This document shows, piece after piece, positions 24,328 through 33,443 of a DNA stretch of 64,000 nt (positions within the stretch are counted from its first letter, which is position 1; each line of letters opens with the position of its first letter). A program made the translations under genes and the position numbers. Origin of the DNA: Actinokineospora bangkokensis (GTDB taxonomy: Bacteria > Actinomycetota > Actinomycetes > Mycobacteriales > Pseudonocardiaceae); NCBI RefSeq assembly GCF_001940455.1, contig NZ_MKQR01000017.1, forward strand, positions 110,707-174,706. Reading direction: 5' to 3'. The notes under the pieces are model-generated. The model searched no databases and had not been told where the DNA came from. It saw only the letters and a program-made list of their open reading frames with translations.

Positions 24328-25287
24328 CTACAGCCAGTCCTTGCGGCGGAACATCGCGTAGAGGCCCACCGAGAGCACGAGGATCGCGACCGTGGACACC
24401 CAGAAGCCCCAGGGCTGCTCGGCACCGGGGTAGGGGACGTTCTGGCCGTAGAAGCCGGTGATGGCGGTCGGGATCGCGATGATGGCCGCCCAGCCGGTGA
24501 CCTTCTTCATGATGAGGTTGAGCCGGTTGCTCTGGATGTTCAGCTCCGTCTCGCGGATGGTCGTCAGCTGCTCGCGCAGGGAGTCGGTCATCTCGGCGGC
24601 GTGGGCGACGTGGTCGCGGATGTCGGCGAACCAGGGGCGCAGGTCGTCGTCGATGAGGGTGTGATCGCGGTGCAGGCCCAGCAGCAGCTCGCGCATGGGC
24701 TGCACGACGTGGCGCAGGTCGCTGAGGCTGCGCCGCAGGGTGACCGTGCGCCGCTGCAGGTCGCGGTCGGCGGCGCGCTCCTCGAAGACGGCGTCCTCCA
24801 GCTCGTCGAGGTCCTCGTCCATGGCCTGCGCGGTCTGCAGGTGGCCGTCGACGACGTCGTCGAGGATGCCGTGCAGCAGCACCCCGACCCGGTCGGTGGG
24901 CGGGTTGGCGGTGTCCCAGCGGCGCAGGACCGCGGCCATGTCGAACCCGGTGTGGACGGTCACCAGCGCCCGGGGGGTGACGAAGATGCCCAGCTCGGTG
25001 GTGGTGAGCTCGCCGTCGTCGGCCAGCGCGGTGCGGTAGACGGTGAGGAACAGGTGGCCGCGGTAGTGGTCGACCTTGGGGCGCTGCCTGCTCTCCCTGG
25101 CGTCCTCGATGGCCAGCTCGTGCAGCCCCAGCTGCTCACCGACCAGGTTCAGGTCCGAGCCGGGGGCGCCGTCGAGGTCGACCCAGGCCACCTGGCCGTC
25201 CTCCCCGACGCACGCGGCGAGCTGGTCGAGGCCGAACCCCTCCTCGACCAGCTCGCCGTCGCGGTACAAGCGCGTGCAGATGCCCAT
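24328..25287 (-). CDS. corA: CorA-family divalent metal transporter with GQN signature
   Basis: Membrane channel for Mg2+/Co2+ (or Zn2+) as a homopentamer. The 319-residue protein has the large cytoplasmic alpha/beta and stalk-helix domain. Two C-terminal transmembrane helices (AAIIAIPTAITGF and GFWVSTVAILVLSVGLYAMF) follow, with a basic RRKDWL end. The loop signature, normally YGMN, is YGQN here (GFYGQNVPYPG), a variant seen in some actinobacterial relatives from memory. ATG 25287 preferred; the frame adds six codons to a GTG. Substrate may differ from Mg2+. Confidence 0.85.
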   Translation of the reverse strand: MGICTRLYRDGELVEEGFGLDQLAACVGEDGQVAWVDLDGAPGSDLNLVGEQLGLHELAIEDARESRQRPKVDHYRGHLFLTVYRTALADDGELTTTELGIFVTPRALVTVHTGFDMAAVLRRWDTANPPTDRVGVLLHGILDDVVDGHLQTAQAMDEDLDELEDAVFEERAADRDLQRRTVTLRRSLSDLRHVVQPMRELLLGLHRDHTLIDDDLRPWFADIRDHVAHAAEMTDSLREQLTTIRETELNIQSNRLNLIMKKVTGWAAIIAIPTAITGFYGQNVPYPGAEQPWGFWVSTVAILVLSVGLYAMFRRKDWL

Positions 25288-25369
25288 GATCGAAGGCTCG
25301 CACACCGCCCACCGGGTCCGCTGGGCAAGCGCGCCGCCCCGCGGACCCGGTGCCCGATCGGTCCGGAGA

Positions 25370-26209
25370 TCAGCCCAGGGCGTCCAGTTCGTCCGCGGTG
25401 AGCACCAGGTCGGCGGCCCGCGCGGAGTCCTGGATGCTCTCCGGCCGCGACGAACCGGGGATGGGCACCACCCGGTCGGACTTGGCCAGCATCCACGCCA
25501 GCGCCACCTGCTGCGGGCTCACCCCCCGGTCGTCGGCGACGGCCTTGAACGGGGCCAGCCCCCCACCGAGGTCCCCGGCCTTGCCGATCCCGCCCAGCGG
25601 CGACCACGGCAGGAACGCGATCCCCTCGGCCGCGCACAGCTCCAGCTCCGGCTCGCTGCTGCGGAACACCGGCGAGAACTGGTTCTGCACCGCCGCGAGC
25701 CTGCCGCCCAGCACCTCGTTGGCCTCGCGGATCTGCCCCGGGTCGAAGTTGGACACCGCCGCCAACCGGATCTTGCCCTCGTCCAGCAGCTCCCGCAGCG
25801 CCCCCACCGACTCCGCCGTCGGCACCGCCGGGTCCGGCCGGTGGAAGTGGTAGAGCCCGATCGCCTCCACCCCCAACCGCCGCAGCGACGCCTCGCACGC
25901 GGCCTTGAGGTACTCCGGCCTGCCGTCGAGCGCCCACCCCCCGTCCGCCGTCCGCGTGTGCCCACCCTTGGTGGAGATGAGCACGTCGTGCCCCCGCACC
26001 GCCTCCGCGATCAACTCCTCGTTGTGCCCGAAGTCCTCCGCCCCCTGGCTGTAGGCGTCGGCCGTGTCGATGAACGTGATCCCCGCGTCCAGCGCCGCCC
26101 GCACCGTGGCCAACCCCCGCTCCCGGTCCGGCCTCCCCCCGACCGACAGGGGCATCCCGCCCAACCCGATCGCGCTGACCTCGATCCCACCGATGTTGCG
26201 TGTGTGCAT
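25370..26209 (-). CDS. Aldo/keto reductase
   Basis: NADPH-dependent oxidoreductase, a 279-residue TIM barrel. Catalytic tetrad visible: Asp-Tyr in FIDTADAYSQG, Lys in VLISTKGG, His in LYHFHRPDP. The cofactor segment is IPGSSRPESIQDSA near the C-terminus. Physiological substrate unknown. Monocistronic by spacing; 280 bp upstream is a strong hairpin and then copy C of the dispersed element. Confidence 0.88.
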   Translation of the reverse strand: MHTRNIGGIEVSAIGLGGMPLSVGGRPDRERGLATVRAALDAGITFIDTADAYSQGAEDFGHNEELIAEAVRGHDVLISTKGGHTRTADGGWALDGRPEYLKAACEASLRRLGVEAIGLYHFHRPDPAVPTAESVGALRELLDEGKIRLAAVSNFDPGQIREANEVLGGRLAAVQNQFSPVFRSSEPELELCAAEGIAFLPWSPLGGIGKAGDLGGGLAPFKAVADDRGVSPQQVALAWMLAKSDRVVPIPGSSRPESIQDSARAADLVLTADELDALG

Positions 26210-26354
26210 GCCCCCGATCGTCCCACCCGGAGCGGGTTTTCACCTGAACAGGGTTATCCCCGCCCCCGACTGGCCGCCCCACCCCAACCCTGCCACCGTG
26301 GGGACGAGGACGTGGGCGGCGGAGTTGACCCGGTCGATGCCCCCGGCCGGGTCC

Positions 26355-26389
26355 GGCCCCGTCCCGCCGCCCAGCGGCGGGACGGGGCC
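26355..26389. terminator. 16-bp hairpin upstream of the aldo/keto reductase
   Basis: Arms 26355-26370 (GGCCCCGTCCCGCCGC) and 26374-26389 are perfectly complementary with a CCA loop. It is in the 280-bp stretch 26210-26489, which otherwise holds only the likely promoter of the reductase (minus strand) and nothing I recognise. It may terminate transcription arriving from xylB. Confidence 0.55.
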
Positions 26390-26489
26390 CCACCCACCCA
26401 CTGTCCAGTCAGAACACCCCACCCCCTCCACCCATCTCACGGTCCCACAGCACTTCTTCTTCTCCCGCAACGCAACCTCCCTCGCAGCA

Positions 26490-26700
26490 GGCGGCCCGGC
26501 TACCCGGGTGCTCGATGGGGTGGTTGTGCTTGGTCGGGGGAGGCGATCATGTGCTACCCAACGGGACGGGCGGGCGTCTTTCCAGCCCGCCTTTTCCCCG
26601 CCCGCAGCGCATGATCGCCGTAGGGGCCCCGACCGAGCACAACCACCCCATCGAGCCCGCCACAACAGTCCCGCCCCTCCACCGAAGCCGAAGGCGAGGC
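26490..26700 (+). repeat. Dispersed palindromic element, copy C (plus orientation)
   Basis: Same architecture as copies A and B but with many paired changes. Outer stem 26510-26539 with 26627-26656 (GGTTGTGCTTGGTC pairs with GACCGAGCACAACC). Inner stem 26542-26555 with 26606-26619 (GTGCT with AGCGC). Bulge GTAGGGG at 26620-26626. The third stem is a CGGGCGGG/CCGCCCG type. Head GGCGGCCCGGCTAC at 26490; tail GCCGAAGGCGAGGC ends 26700. The non-Watson-Crick positions T26531-G26635 and T26552-G26609 are both U-G wobbles on this strand. It lies 54 bp from the xylB stop, antisense to it. Confidence 0.87.
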
Positions 26701-26754
26701 GAGGCGAGACGAGGCGAGACCCAGCGCCCAGCACCAACCATCCACACAGGACCC

Positions 26755-28146
26755 TCACCCCAGGTCGGGCACAGCGTCCCGCACAGCGGCGTACCGCTCC
26801 CGCACCCCCGGCACCACGTCCCCCTCCACCAGGACCCCGCCGACCCCGCCCCACACCGGCGGTTCACCCCCGCCGCCGAGCATCCACGCCGCCTGCCGCG
26901 CTGCCCCGCCCGCCGCGTACTCGGCCGGGTCCGGCACCAGCACCGGCCGCCCGAGCACCCCGGGCGCGATCGCCCGCAGCGCCGCCGACCGGGCGCCCCC
27001 GCCGACCAGGATCACCCGGTCGGCGCGCACCCCCGCGTCCAGCAGGGCGTCCAGCCCGTCGGCCAACCCGCACAGCACGCCCTCCACCGCCGCGCGGGCG
27101 AGGTGGGCGGGGGTGCTGGTGGCCAGCGTCAACCCGTGCACGCTGCCGGTGGCGTCCGGCCGGTTCGGGGTGCGCTCGCCCTCCAGGTAGGGCAGGAACA
27201 CCACCCCGCCAGCGCCCGGCGGGGCGGACAGCGCCAGCTCGCTGAGCCGGTCGAGGTCGACCCCGAGGATCGAGCACGTCGCGGTGAGCACGCGGGCCGC
27301 GTTGAGCGTGCAGACCAGCGGCAAGAAGCGGCCCGCGGCGTCGGCGAAACCCGCGATCGTGCCCTCGGGGTCGGCGGTCGGGGTGTCGCTGACGGCGAAG
27401 ACGGTGCCCGAGGTGCCGATGGACACCACCACGTCGCCCGGCCCGGCCCCGACGCCCAGCGCGACGGCGGCGTTGTCGCCCATGCCCGCGCCCAGGCGCA
27501 CGTGCCCGTGGGAGCCCACCTGCTCCGCGGGCGCCGCCACCCGGGGCAGCTCGACGCCGTGGCCCAGGGCCAGCTCGACGTGTTCGGGGAGGTAATGGCC
27601 CGCGGTGGCGTAGTAGCCGGTGCCGCTGGCGTCGCTGCGGTCGGTGCTGAGGGTGTCCAGGCCACCGCCCGCCAAGCGCCAGGTGAGGTAGTCGTGGGGC
27701 AGGGCGACGGCGTGCACGCGGGCGGCGTTGTCGGGTTCGTGGTCGCGCAACCAGCGCAGCTTGGTGACGGTGAACGAGGCGGTGGGCACGGTGCCGGTGC
27801 GCTCGGCCCACGGCCCGGGCCCGCCCAGCTCGGCCACCAGGTCGCGGGCGGCGCCCGCCGAGCGGGTGTCGTTCCACAGCAGCGCGTCGCGCACGACCCG
27901 CCCGTCGCCGTCGAGGGCGACCATGCCGTGCTGCTGGCCGCCGACCGACAGCGCCGCCACGTCGTCCAGCCCGCCCGCGTCGGTGATCGCCTCGGTGAGG
28001 GCGTGCCACCAGCGGGCGGGGTCGACCTCGGTGCCGCCGGGGTGCGCGGCGCTGCCCTGGCGCACCGGGGTGCCGTCCTCGGCGTCGCGCACCACGACCT
28101 TGCAGGACTGGGTGGAGGAGTCGACGCCCGCGACCAGCGTCCTCAT
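26755..28146 (-). CDS. xylB: Xylulokinase
   Basis: Phosphorylates D-xylulose to xylulose-5-phosphate, the second step of xylose catabolism. FGGY-family kinase of 463 residues: [17 protein letters not shown] phosphate-1 motif, [22 protein letters not shown], and [31 protein letters not shown] supplies the adenosine-binding part. ATG 28146 overlaps the xylA stop (ATGA), so xylA-xylB is a coupled operon. The longer open frame to 29172 is a shadow of xylA. Confidence 0.93.
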   Translation of the reverse strand: MRTLVAGVDSSTQSCKVVVRDAEDGTPVRQGSAAHPGGTEVDPARWWHALTEAITDAGGLDDVAALSVGGQQHGMVALDGDGRVVRDALLWNDTRSAGAARDLVAELGGPGPWAERTGTVPTASFTVTKLRWLRDHEPDNAARVHAVALPHDYLTWRLAGGGLDTLSTDRSDASGTGYYATAGHYLPEHVELALGHGVELPRVAAPAEQVGSHGHVRLGAGMGDNAAVALGVGAGPGDVVVSIGTSGTVFAVSDTPTADPEGTIAGFADAAGRFLPLVCTLNAARVLTATCSILGVDLDRLSELALSAPPGAGGVVFLPYLEGERTPNRPDATGSVHGLTLATSTPAHLARAAVEGVLCGLADGLDALLDAGVRADRVILVGGGARSAALRAIAPGVLGRPVLVPDPAEYAAGGAARQAAWMLGGGGEPPVWGGVGGVLVEGDVVPGVRERYAAVRDAVPDLG

Positions 28147-29321
28147 CCGCGCGCGCCCATCAGGTGCTCGCTGGCGAGCTGGGCGAGGCGGACGAAGCCG
28201 TAGCCGCGCTCGCCCGCCTTGGTGGTGTCGAAGTCCTCGAACGCCGACCGGTCGGCCAGCAGGTCCGCGACCGTCTCCCCCGGGGCGAGGGTGGGCTCGC
28301 GCAGCTCGTCGAGCCCGGCGGCGCGCATCGCCTCGCGCACCTCGGGGTCGGCCCGGTAGGCCGCGGCGCGCTCCTTGAGCAGCAGGTAGGTGCGCATGTT
28401 CGCGGCGGCGGACTCCCACACGCCGGTGCCGTCCTCGGTGCGGCTGGGCTTGTAGTCGAAGTGCCGGGGGCCGTCGTACCCGGCGTGCTCCAGCAGGTCG
28501 ACGAGGAAGAACGCCGAGAGCAGGTCGCCGTGGCCGAAGACCATGTCCTGGTCGAAGCGCGGGCCCTTCTGGCCGTTGAGGTCGATGTGGAACAGCTTGC
28601 CCGCCCACAGCGCCTGGGCGATGCCGTGCACGAAGTCGAGGTTGGCCATCTGCTCGTGGCCGACCTCGGGGTTGAGGCCGACGATGTCGCCGTGCTCCAG
28701 CTCGGCGATGAAGCCCAGCGCGTGCCCGATGGTGGGCAGCAGGATGTCCCCGCGCGGCTCGTTGGGCTTGGGCTCCAGGGCCAGCCGCAGGTCGTAGCCG
28801 CGCTCCTTGACGTACCCGGCGACGGTGTCGACGCCCTCGCGGTAGCGGTCGAAGGCGGCGCGGAAGTCCTTGGCCGCGTCGGTCTCCGAGCCCTCGCGCC
28901 CACCCCACATTACGAAGGTCCTCGCCCCCAGCTCGGCGGCGAGGTCGACGTTGCGCAGGGTCTTGCGCAGGGCGTAGCGGCGCACCGAGCGGTCGTTGCT
29001 GGTGAACGCGCCGTCCTTGAACACCGGCTGGCTGAACAGGTTCGTGGTGACCATGGGGGTGGTCAGGCCGGTCTCGTCGAGCGCGGCGCGGAACCGGGCC
29101 AGGTGCTCGGCGCGGGCGGTGTCGCCGGAGCCGAACGGGATGAGGTCGTCGTCGTGGAAGGTCACGCCCCACGCGCCGAGCTCGGCCAGCCGGTGCACGG
29201 CCTCGACCGGGTCCAGGGCGGGGCGGGTGGCCTCGCCGAAGGGGTCGGCCGCCCGCCAGCCCACGGTCCAGAGGCCGAAGCTGAAGCGGTCGGCCGGGGT
29301 CGGCCGGGTGGGGTGTGGCAT
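28143..29321 (-). CDS. xylA: Xylose isomerase
   Basis: Converts D-xylose to D-xylulose (and glucose to fructose in vitro) with Mg2+/Mn2+. The 392-residue protein is the short actinomycete class I form. It has [13 protein letters not shown] with the catalytic His-Asp, [22 protein letters not shown] metal ligands, [11 protein letters not shown], and [19 protein letters not shown] 29321 follows GGAGGCGACG, a clear ribosome-binding site; the frame allows four more codons. First gene of xylAB, divergent from the ROK regulator across a palindromic operator. Confidence 0.95.
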   Translation of the reverse strand: MPHPTRPTPADRFSFGLWTVGWRAADPFGEATRPALDPVEAVHRLAELGAWGVTFHDDDLIPFGSGDTARAEHLARFRAALDETGLTTPMVTTNLFSQPVFKDGAFTSNDRSVRRYALRKTLRNVDLAAELGARTFVMWGGREGSETDAAKDFRAAFDRYREGVDTVAGYVKERGYDLRLALEPKPNEPRGDILLPTIGHALGFIAELEHGDIVGLNPEVGHEQMANLDFVHGIAQALWAGKLFHIDLNGQKGPRFDQDMVFGHGDLLSAFFLVDLLEHAGYDGPRHFDYKPSRTEDGTGVWESAAANMRTYLLLKERAAAYRADPEVREAMRAAGLDELREPTLAPGETVADLLADRSAFEDFDTTKAGERGYGFVRLAQLASEHLMGARG

Positions 29322-29341
29322 CGTCGCCTCCACTGGCAGTA

Positions 29342-29362
29342 TTAGTTCAGCGCTTGAACTTA
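29342..29362. promoter_or_regulatory. Xylose operator (palindrome for the ROK regulator)
   Basis: AGTTCA-GCGCT-TGAACT (29344-29360) is a perfect 6-bp inverted repeat with a 5-bp centre, flanked by TT and TAA. It sits between divergent xylA and the ROK regulator, 22-35 bp from both starts, where it could block both promoters. The site is AT-rich against a GC-rich background. Confidence 0.75.
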
Positions 29363-29395
29363 AACACGACCCCCGCCCCCGTCAAGGAGCCGCCG

Positions 29396-30502
29396 GTGCG
29401 ACCCGTGAGCCAACTGGACGTCCGCAGGCACAACGCGGCCCTGGCGCTGGCGGCCGTCACCGCCCGCCCCGGCAGCACCCGCGCGGAGGTCGCCGCCGCC
29501 ACCGGCCTGGCCAAGGCGACGGTGTCCACGGTGGTCGACCGGCTCGTCGCGGGCGGGCTCGTCACCGAGACGGGGCCGCAGCCGCGGGCCGGGCGCGGGC
29601 GCACCGGCGTCGGGCTGGCCCTGTCCCCCGCGGGCCCGCACGGGATCGGCGTGTCCATCGGGGTGAACCACGTGACGGCCTGCCTGGTGGACCCGCTCGG
29701 CGCGGTGCGCGCGCGCCGCCTGCGCGGCGGGGACAACCGGGGTTCGTCGCCGTCGGCGGTGCTGGCCGTGGTGGAGCGCGTGGTGCGGTCGCTGGTGGGC
29801 GAGGGCGCCGTGGTGGGCGGGGTCGGCGTGGCGGTGCCGGGGCTGGTGCGCGACGGGGTGCTGCTCTCGGCGCCCAACCTGGGCTGGGCGGGCGTGCCGG
29901 TGGCGCTCGACGCCCCGGTGCCGGTGGTGGTGCAGAACGAGGCCAACGCCGCCGCCCTGGCCGAGCGCCGCGACCACGCCGACTTCGTCCTGGTCTCCGG
30001 GGAGGTCGGCGTCGGCGCGGGCATCGTGCGCGGCGGCGTGCTGGAGACCGGCGTGCACGGCTTCGCGGGCGAACTCGGCCACGTCTGCGTCAACCCCGCG
30101 GGCCCGCGCTGCGGCTGCGGCGCCCGGGGCTGCCTGGAGACCTACGCGGGCACCGACGCCCTGCCCCCGCTCAGCGCGGCGCGCGCGGGCGACCAGGACG
30201 CCCTGGCCACCCTGCACACCGCGGGCAAGTACCTGGGCCAGGCCCTGTCGGCGCTGGTGAACCTGCTCGACATCCCGACCGTGATCCTCGGCGGCGACCA
30301 CGCCCCCTACGCCCCGTGGCTCACCGAGCCCCTGCGCGGGGAACTGCACCACCGGGCGATCGCCGCTCGCTGGACCACCCCGCGGGTCCTCGCCTCCACC
30401 CTCGGCCGCGAGGCCGCGGCGCTGGGCGCCGCCCGCGCCGCCACGGCCCCCATCGCCGACGACCCCGAGGCGTGGTTGCAGTCGCGCGACCAAGCGCTGT
30501 AG
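29396..30502 (+). CDS. xylR: ROK-family xylose repressor
   Basis: Transcriptional repressor with an N-terminal winged helix-turn-helix (STRAEVAAATGLAKATVSTVVDRL, residues about 24-50) and a C-terminal sugar-kinase-like ROK domain. The ROK domain has the GELGHVCV segment and the zinc motif CGCGARGCLETYAG. The 368-residue protein starts at GTG 29396, with AAGGAG upstream; an earlier in-frame start would begin inside xylA's leader. It should bind the palindrome just upstream and release on xylose. It is divergent from xylAB, the standard arrangement. Confidence 0.88.
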   Translation: MRPVSQLDVRRHNAALALAAVTARPGSTRAEVAAATGLAKATVSTVVDRLVAGGLVTETGPQPRAGRGRTGVGLALSPAGPHGIGVSIGVNHVTACLVDPLGAVRARRLRGGDNRGSSPSAVLAVVERVVRSLVGEGAVVGGVGVAVPGLVRDGVLLSAPNLGWAGVPVALDAPVPVVVQNEANAAALAERRDHADFVLVSGEVGVGAGIVRGGVLETGVHGFAGELGHVCVNPAGPRCGCGARGCLETYAGTDALPPLSAARAGDQDALATLHTAGKYLGQALSALVNLLDIPTVILGGDHAPYAPWLTEPLRGELHHRAIAARWTTPRVLASTLGREAAALGAARAATAPIADDPEAWLQSRDQAL

Positions 30503-30539
30503 CCGCCGTCGTCGTCCAAAGGCGGGCGTGGAAGCCGGA

Positions 30540-30568
30540 ACGGGGGCCGGGTGTTCCCCGGCCCCCGT
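30540..30568. terminator. Hairpin between xylR and the C39 peptidase
   Basis: ACGGGGGCCGGG (30540-30551) pairs with CCCGGCCCCCGT (30557-30568) between converging genes. Confidence 0.65.
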
Positions 30569-30595
30569 CCACGGCGACGAGCGTGCTCGACCCGC

Positions 30596-31204
30596 TCAGG
30601 CGCTGTAGCCCTTGGGCGGGATGAGCGTGGCCAGCTGGTTGAAGGTCAGCCAGTACTTCTGGTAGCCGCCGAAGTTGGCGGGGTCGGCGATGTAGACCGT
30701 CTTGGCCACGTCGTCGTAGCCGATGACCGTGAAGTAGTGGTAGATCGTGTAGTTCGGGTAGCCCGGCGGGTGGTTGTTGGCCGGGGCGACGATGTTGGCG
30801 ACGATCGGGTAGTTGTTGTTGATGTTGAGCACGATGTCGCGCCAGAGCAGGTCGCGCTGGGCCTGGGTGGGCGGGTCGTTGGGCATCTCCTTGGTCTCGT
30901 ACCAGCCGACCGCGCCGCTGAGGACGCGGGTGACCTGGCCGATCCAGTCGGTGCCGTTGGTGGTGGTGCCCAGCTGGCTCGCCAGCGTGGCCTGCGAGCG
31001 GAGGACGCCCCGCGCCGACAGCGCGATCCGCACCGCGGCGGGCCCGCACCAGTAGCCGGTCTGCTGGACCTGGTAGGTGACGTTGAGGACCTTCTGCGAC
31101 AGCGCCTGCACCGGCGCTGAGGCGGGGTTCGCGGCGGCCACACCGGGCACGGCCACGACGGAGACGAGAGCGGCGGCTGCGGCCGCCAGGACACGGATGC
31201 GCAA
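30596..31204 (-). CDS. Secreted C39-like cysteine peptidase
   Basis: Papain-fold peptidase-like protein of 202 residues with a Sec signal (MRIRVLAAAAAALVSVVAVP... AAA). Catalytic Cys is in QQTGYWCGPAAVRIAL (about residue 53), His in IYHYFTVIGYDD, and Asp in YIADPANFGG. Such stand-alone C39 proteins are common and secreted in actinomycetes; the substrate is unknown. The best start appears to be TTG at 31204, since it puts the basic residues directly before the hydrophobic core. Confidence 0.8.
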   Translation of the reverse strand: MRIRVLAAAAAALVSVVAVPGVAAANPASAPVQALSQKVLNVTYQVQQTGYWCGPAAVRIALSARGVLRSQATLASQLGTTTNGTDWIGQVTRVLSGAVGWYETKEMPNDPPTQAQRDLLWRDIVLNINNNYPIVANIVAPANNHPPGYPNYTIYHYFTVIGYDDVAKTVYIADPANFGGYQKYWLTFNQLATLIPPKGYSA

Positions 31205-31315
31205 CAGGGACCCCCTGGACTGGGACGTGCCAGGAGGTTACCGACCAGTCGGGCACCCGGGGAACCGCCAACCGGATGTGGGGGACCCCTATCCCGGGGC
31301 CCGCCCACCTGGGGT

Positions 31316-31522
31316 TCAGTCCTGGTCGCCCCGCGGCGCGGGCAGGGTGCGGCCCGAGCGCGCCCGGCGGCGGAACTCCTCGACCAGCTCGTCGTTGGCG
31401 ACGTGGTCGTTGGCGTCGGCGTTGGCGAGGAAGTAGCGCAGCAGGGCCCGTGCGGCGTCCTGCCGGTCCGCGATCACGGGGTCGTCGGGGTGCTCCAGGT
31501 GGGCGTGCTCCGAGTCGAACAT
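31316..31522 (-). CDS. Small acidic hypothetical protein (68 aa)
   Basis: Unrecognised 68-residue protein rich in Asp, His and Ala (MFDSEHAHLEHPDDP...), with a helical middle (AARALLRYFLANADANDHV) and a basic end (RRRARSGRTLPAPRGDQD). ATG 31522 has GGGAGG upstream and is preferred to the longer frame starting at 31603. No neighbour relationship is evident. Confidence 0.55.
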   Translation of the reverse strand: MFDSEHAHLEHPDDPVIADRQDAARALLRYFLANADANDHVANDELVEEFRRRARSGRTLPAPRGDQD

Positions 31523-31637
31523 GCGTCCCCCTCCCGCGTCCTGTCCAGCATCCCGAGTGGACGGCACGAGAGGGTCACGAACGGGTGAATTTGCTCCCCG
31601 CATCTGGTTACTTCATGTTTATAGAGCCCGTCTCGAT

Positions 31638-31688
31638 ACCGTGTCGCCACTCTATTGGCCTAGTGATCGACACGCCACTCGACACGGT
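31638..31688. terminator. Inverted repeat in AT-richer stretch downstream of amylase
   Basis: ACCGTGTCG (31638-31646) and CGACACGGT (31680-31688) are complementary with a 33-nt loop. The surrounding 100 bp (31600-31700) is much more AT-rich than the window. It is a plausible terminator of the amylase gene, or part of a foreign junction. Confidence 0.4.
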
Positions 31689-31715
31689 GAGTTGTGAAAC
31701 CGACTCGGGTTCCAC

Positions 31716-33104
31716 TCAGCCCGCGACCACGGCGACCGCGTCACCAGCGCCGATGGTGACCGCCATGCGCCCGTCGGCGCCCACGGTCCGCTTCACCGCG
31801 CAGGACGGCCCCGGATCCGCATGTTGCAGGTCGCAATAGGACCCAGCGGGCAGCGACGTCTGGAACGACTGGGTCACCGCGAACGGCTCGCGGTTGATGG
31901 CCACGAACCCGAGCGAGCCGCGCCCGAAGGCGATGGCGTTGCCCCCGTTGGACCACCAGTTGACCACCGGCGCGCTGCCCACGGCGTTGCGGAAGCCCAC
32001 CATGTTCGCGATCTGCCGCCACGCGTGCTGGCACCGCCACCCGCCGGTGAAGCAGGCCGAGACCACCCCGCCGCCGGGCGGGCCGTCGTCGGTGGACCCG
32101 AACGAGTAGCCGGAGTAGACGTTGGGCGAGCCGTACGGCCACGCGAGCATGAACACGTTCGCCAGGGTGTAGGTGGAGCCGTAGGTCTCGTTCAGCGTCG
32201 AGCCGTTGCGCTCGGTGTCCCAGTTGTCGACGAACGACCGCGCCTTCGCCGAGGGCAGGAAGCCCCACTGCTCGCCGAAGCCGCCCAGGTCCGCGAGCCT
32301 GCCACCGGAGAACACCGACTTGAGGCCGGTGGCGTAGCGGAACTCGTCGACGTCCCCGGTGCCCAGGTACTCGTCGGGTCGCACGGGCTCGCCCGCGCCG
32401 TAGATCACCTCCTGCACCCAGAACTTCGACGGGTCGGTGAGCTTGGCCTTGATCGCGGCGACGTCGGTGGCCGCCATGTGCTTGGCGGCATCGATGCGGA
32501 AGCCGTCGACGCCCAGGGAGGACAGGTCGTTGAGGTAGGCGGCGATCCGGCCCCGCACGTACTCGCTGCCGGTGTCCAGGTCGGACAGGTTGACCAGCTC
32601 GCAGTTCTGCACGTTGCCGCGGTCGCCGTAGTTGGTGATGGGCTGGCGGCAGCCGTGGAAGTCCTGCGTCTGGTAGTACCCGGGGTAGTCGTACTTGGTG
32701 TACGACGACCCCCCGGTACCGGTACCGGACCCCGCCGACATGTGGTTGACCACCGCGTCCGCGATGACCTTCACCCCGGCGCCGTGGCAGGCGGACACCA
32801 TGGCGGCGAACGACGACCGGTCGCCCAGCCGCCCGGCGATGCGGTAGCTGACGGGTTGGTAGGAGGTCCACCACTGCGGACCCTGGATGTGCTCGGTGGC
32901 GGGTGAGACCTCGACGTAGCCGTAGCCCTTGGGCCCCAGGGTCGTGCGGCACTCGCGGGCGACGGAGTCGTAGCTCCACTGGAACAGCGTGGCGGTCACC
33001 GTCCGGGGACCCGGCGGCGCGGCGGACGCGGCCGGGCCGGTGGCGACCAGCAGGGGGATCAGGAGCAGGGGGACGGACAGAGCTCTGCGCAGGGTGCGCA
33101 CCAC
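31716..33104 (-). CDS. Secreted alpha-amylase (GH13)
   Basis: Extracellular endo-acting enzyme that cleaves alpha-1,4 links of starch. The 462-residue precursor has a signal peptide ([26 protein letters not shown]). The catalytic barrel has [15 protein letters not shown] (nucleophile Asp), WVQEVIYG (acid Glu), and a [10 protein letters not shown] segment at the third catalytic position. It belongs to the actinomycete/animal-type amylase group, ends in a C-terminal beta domain and has no starch-binding domain. AAGGAGG lies just before two adjacent GTG codons (33104 and 33101); the first is used here. Part of the alpha-glucan island and divergent from the alpha-glucosidase. Confidence 0.9.
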   Translation of the reverse strand: MVRTLRRALSVPLLLIPLLVATGPAASAAPPGPRTVTATLFQWSYDSVARECRTTLGPKGYGYVEVSPATEHIQGPQWWTSYQPVSYRIAGRLGDRSSFAAMVSACHGAGVKVIADAVVNHMSAGSGTGTGGSSYTKYDYPGYYQTQDFHGCRQPITNYGDRGNVQNCELVNLSDLDTGSEYVRGRIAAYLNDLSSLGVDGFRIDAAKHMAATDVAAIKAKLTDPSKFWVQEVIYGAGEPVRPDEYLGTGDVDEFRYATGLKSVFSGGRLADLGGFGEQWGFLPSAKARSFVDNWDTERNGSTLNETYGSTYTLANVFMLAWPYGSPNVYSGYSFGSTDDGPPGGGVVSACFTGGWRCQHAWRQIANMVGFRNAVGSAPVVNWWSNGGNAIAFGRGSLGFVAINREPFAVTQSFQTSLPAGSYCDLQHADPGPSCAVKRTVGADGRMAVTIGAGDAVAVVAG

Positions 33105-33443
33105 AGCATCCTCCTTGACACTGGTGGTCATTCGGCAGGACTGGTCATCCGGCAGGACCGCGGTCATCGACGGGGCGGCGTGCTCCGCGGGCCAGCGGCA
33201 AGCCCGGCGCCCGGGGGTGCGCTCCGCCCCGCCAAGGATTTTCGCAAGACCGGTGGGACACGCCTGAAACTTGCCGAAAACCCAGGATCACCTGCGCGCC
33301 CACGTCCGTCAAGCCGCCGATCGGCCACCCCCGAACGGTCCAGACCACCGGTTCCTTGCTGAATCCCGCTGCAACGGCTTCCGGGCCCGGCGGCCGCGCT
33401 GCTAGCGTCGAGCGGGGAACCACGGCACGCGGGAAGAGGGACC
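33105..33443. promoter_or_regulatory. Divergent regulatory region of amylase and alpha-glucosidase genes
   Basis: Two features stand out in these 339 bp. A 17-bp tandem repeat, TGGTCATNCGGCAGGAC, occurs at 33125-33141 and 33142-33158, close upstream of the amylase start. An imperfect inverted pair, GGATTTTCGCAAG (33236-33248) and CTTGCCGAAAACC (33270-33282), lies mid-region and looks like two half-sites of a sugar-regulator operator. The LacI-type regulator encoded at 35009 is the natural candidate to bind here; that is inference. Confidence 0.5.

Noticed and set aside
26515-28203. Plus-strand frame crossing element copy C and xylB
   Set aside because: Its N-terminal part is the translated hairpin element and the rest is antisense to xylB.
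31600-31700. AT-rich patch as a genomic island border or attachment site
   Set aside because: No integrase, tRNA or direct repeat is nearby; downstream UTR of the amylase is a sufficient explanation.
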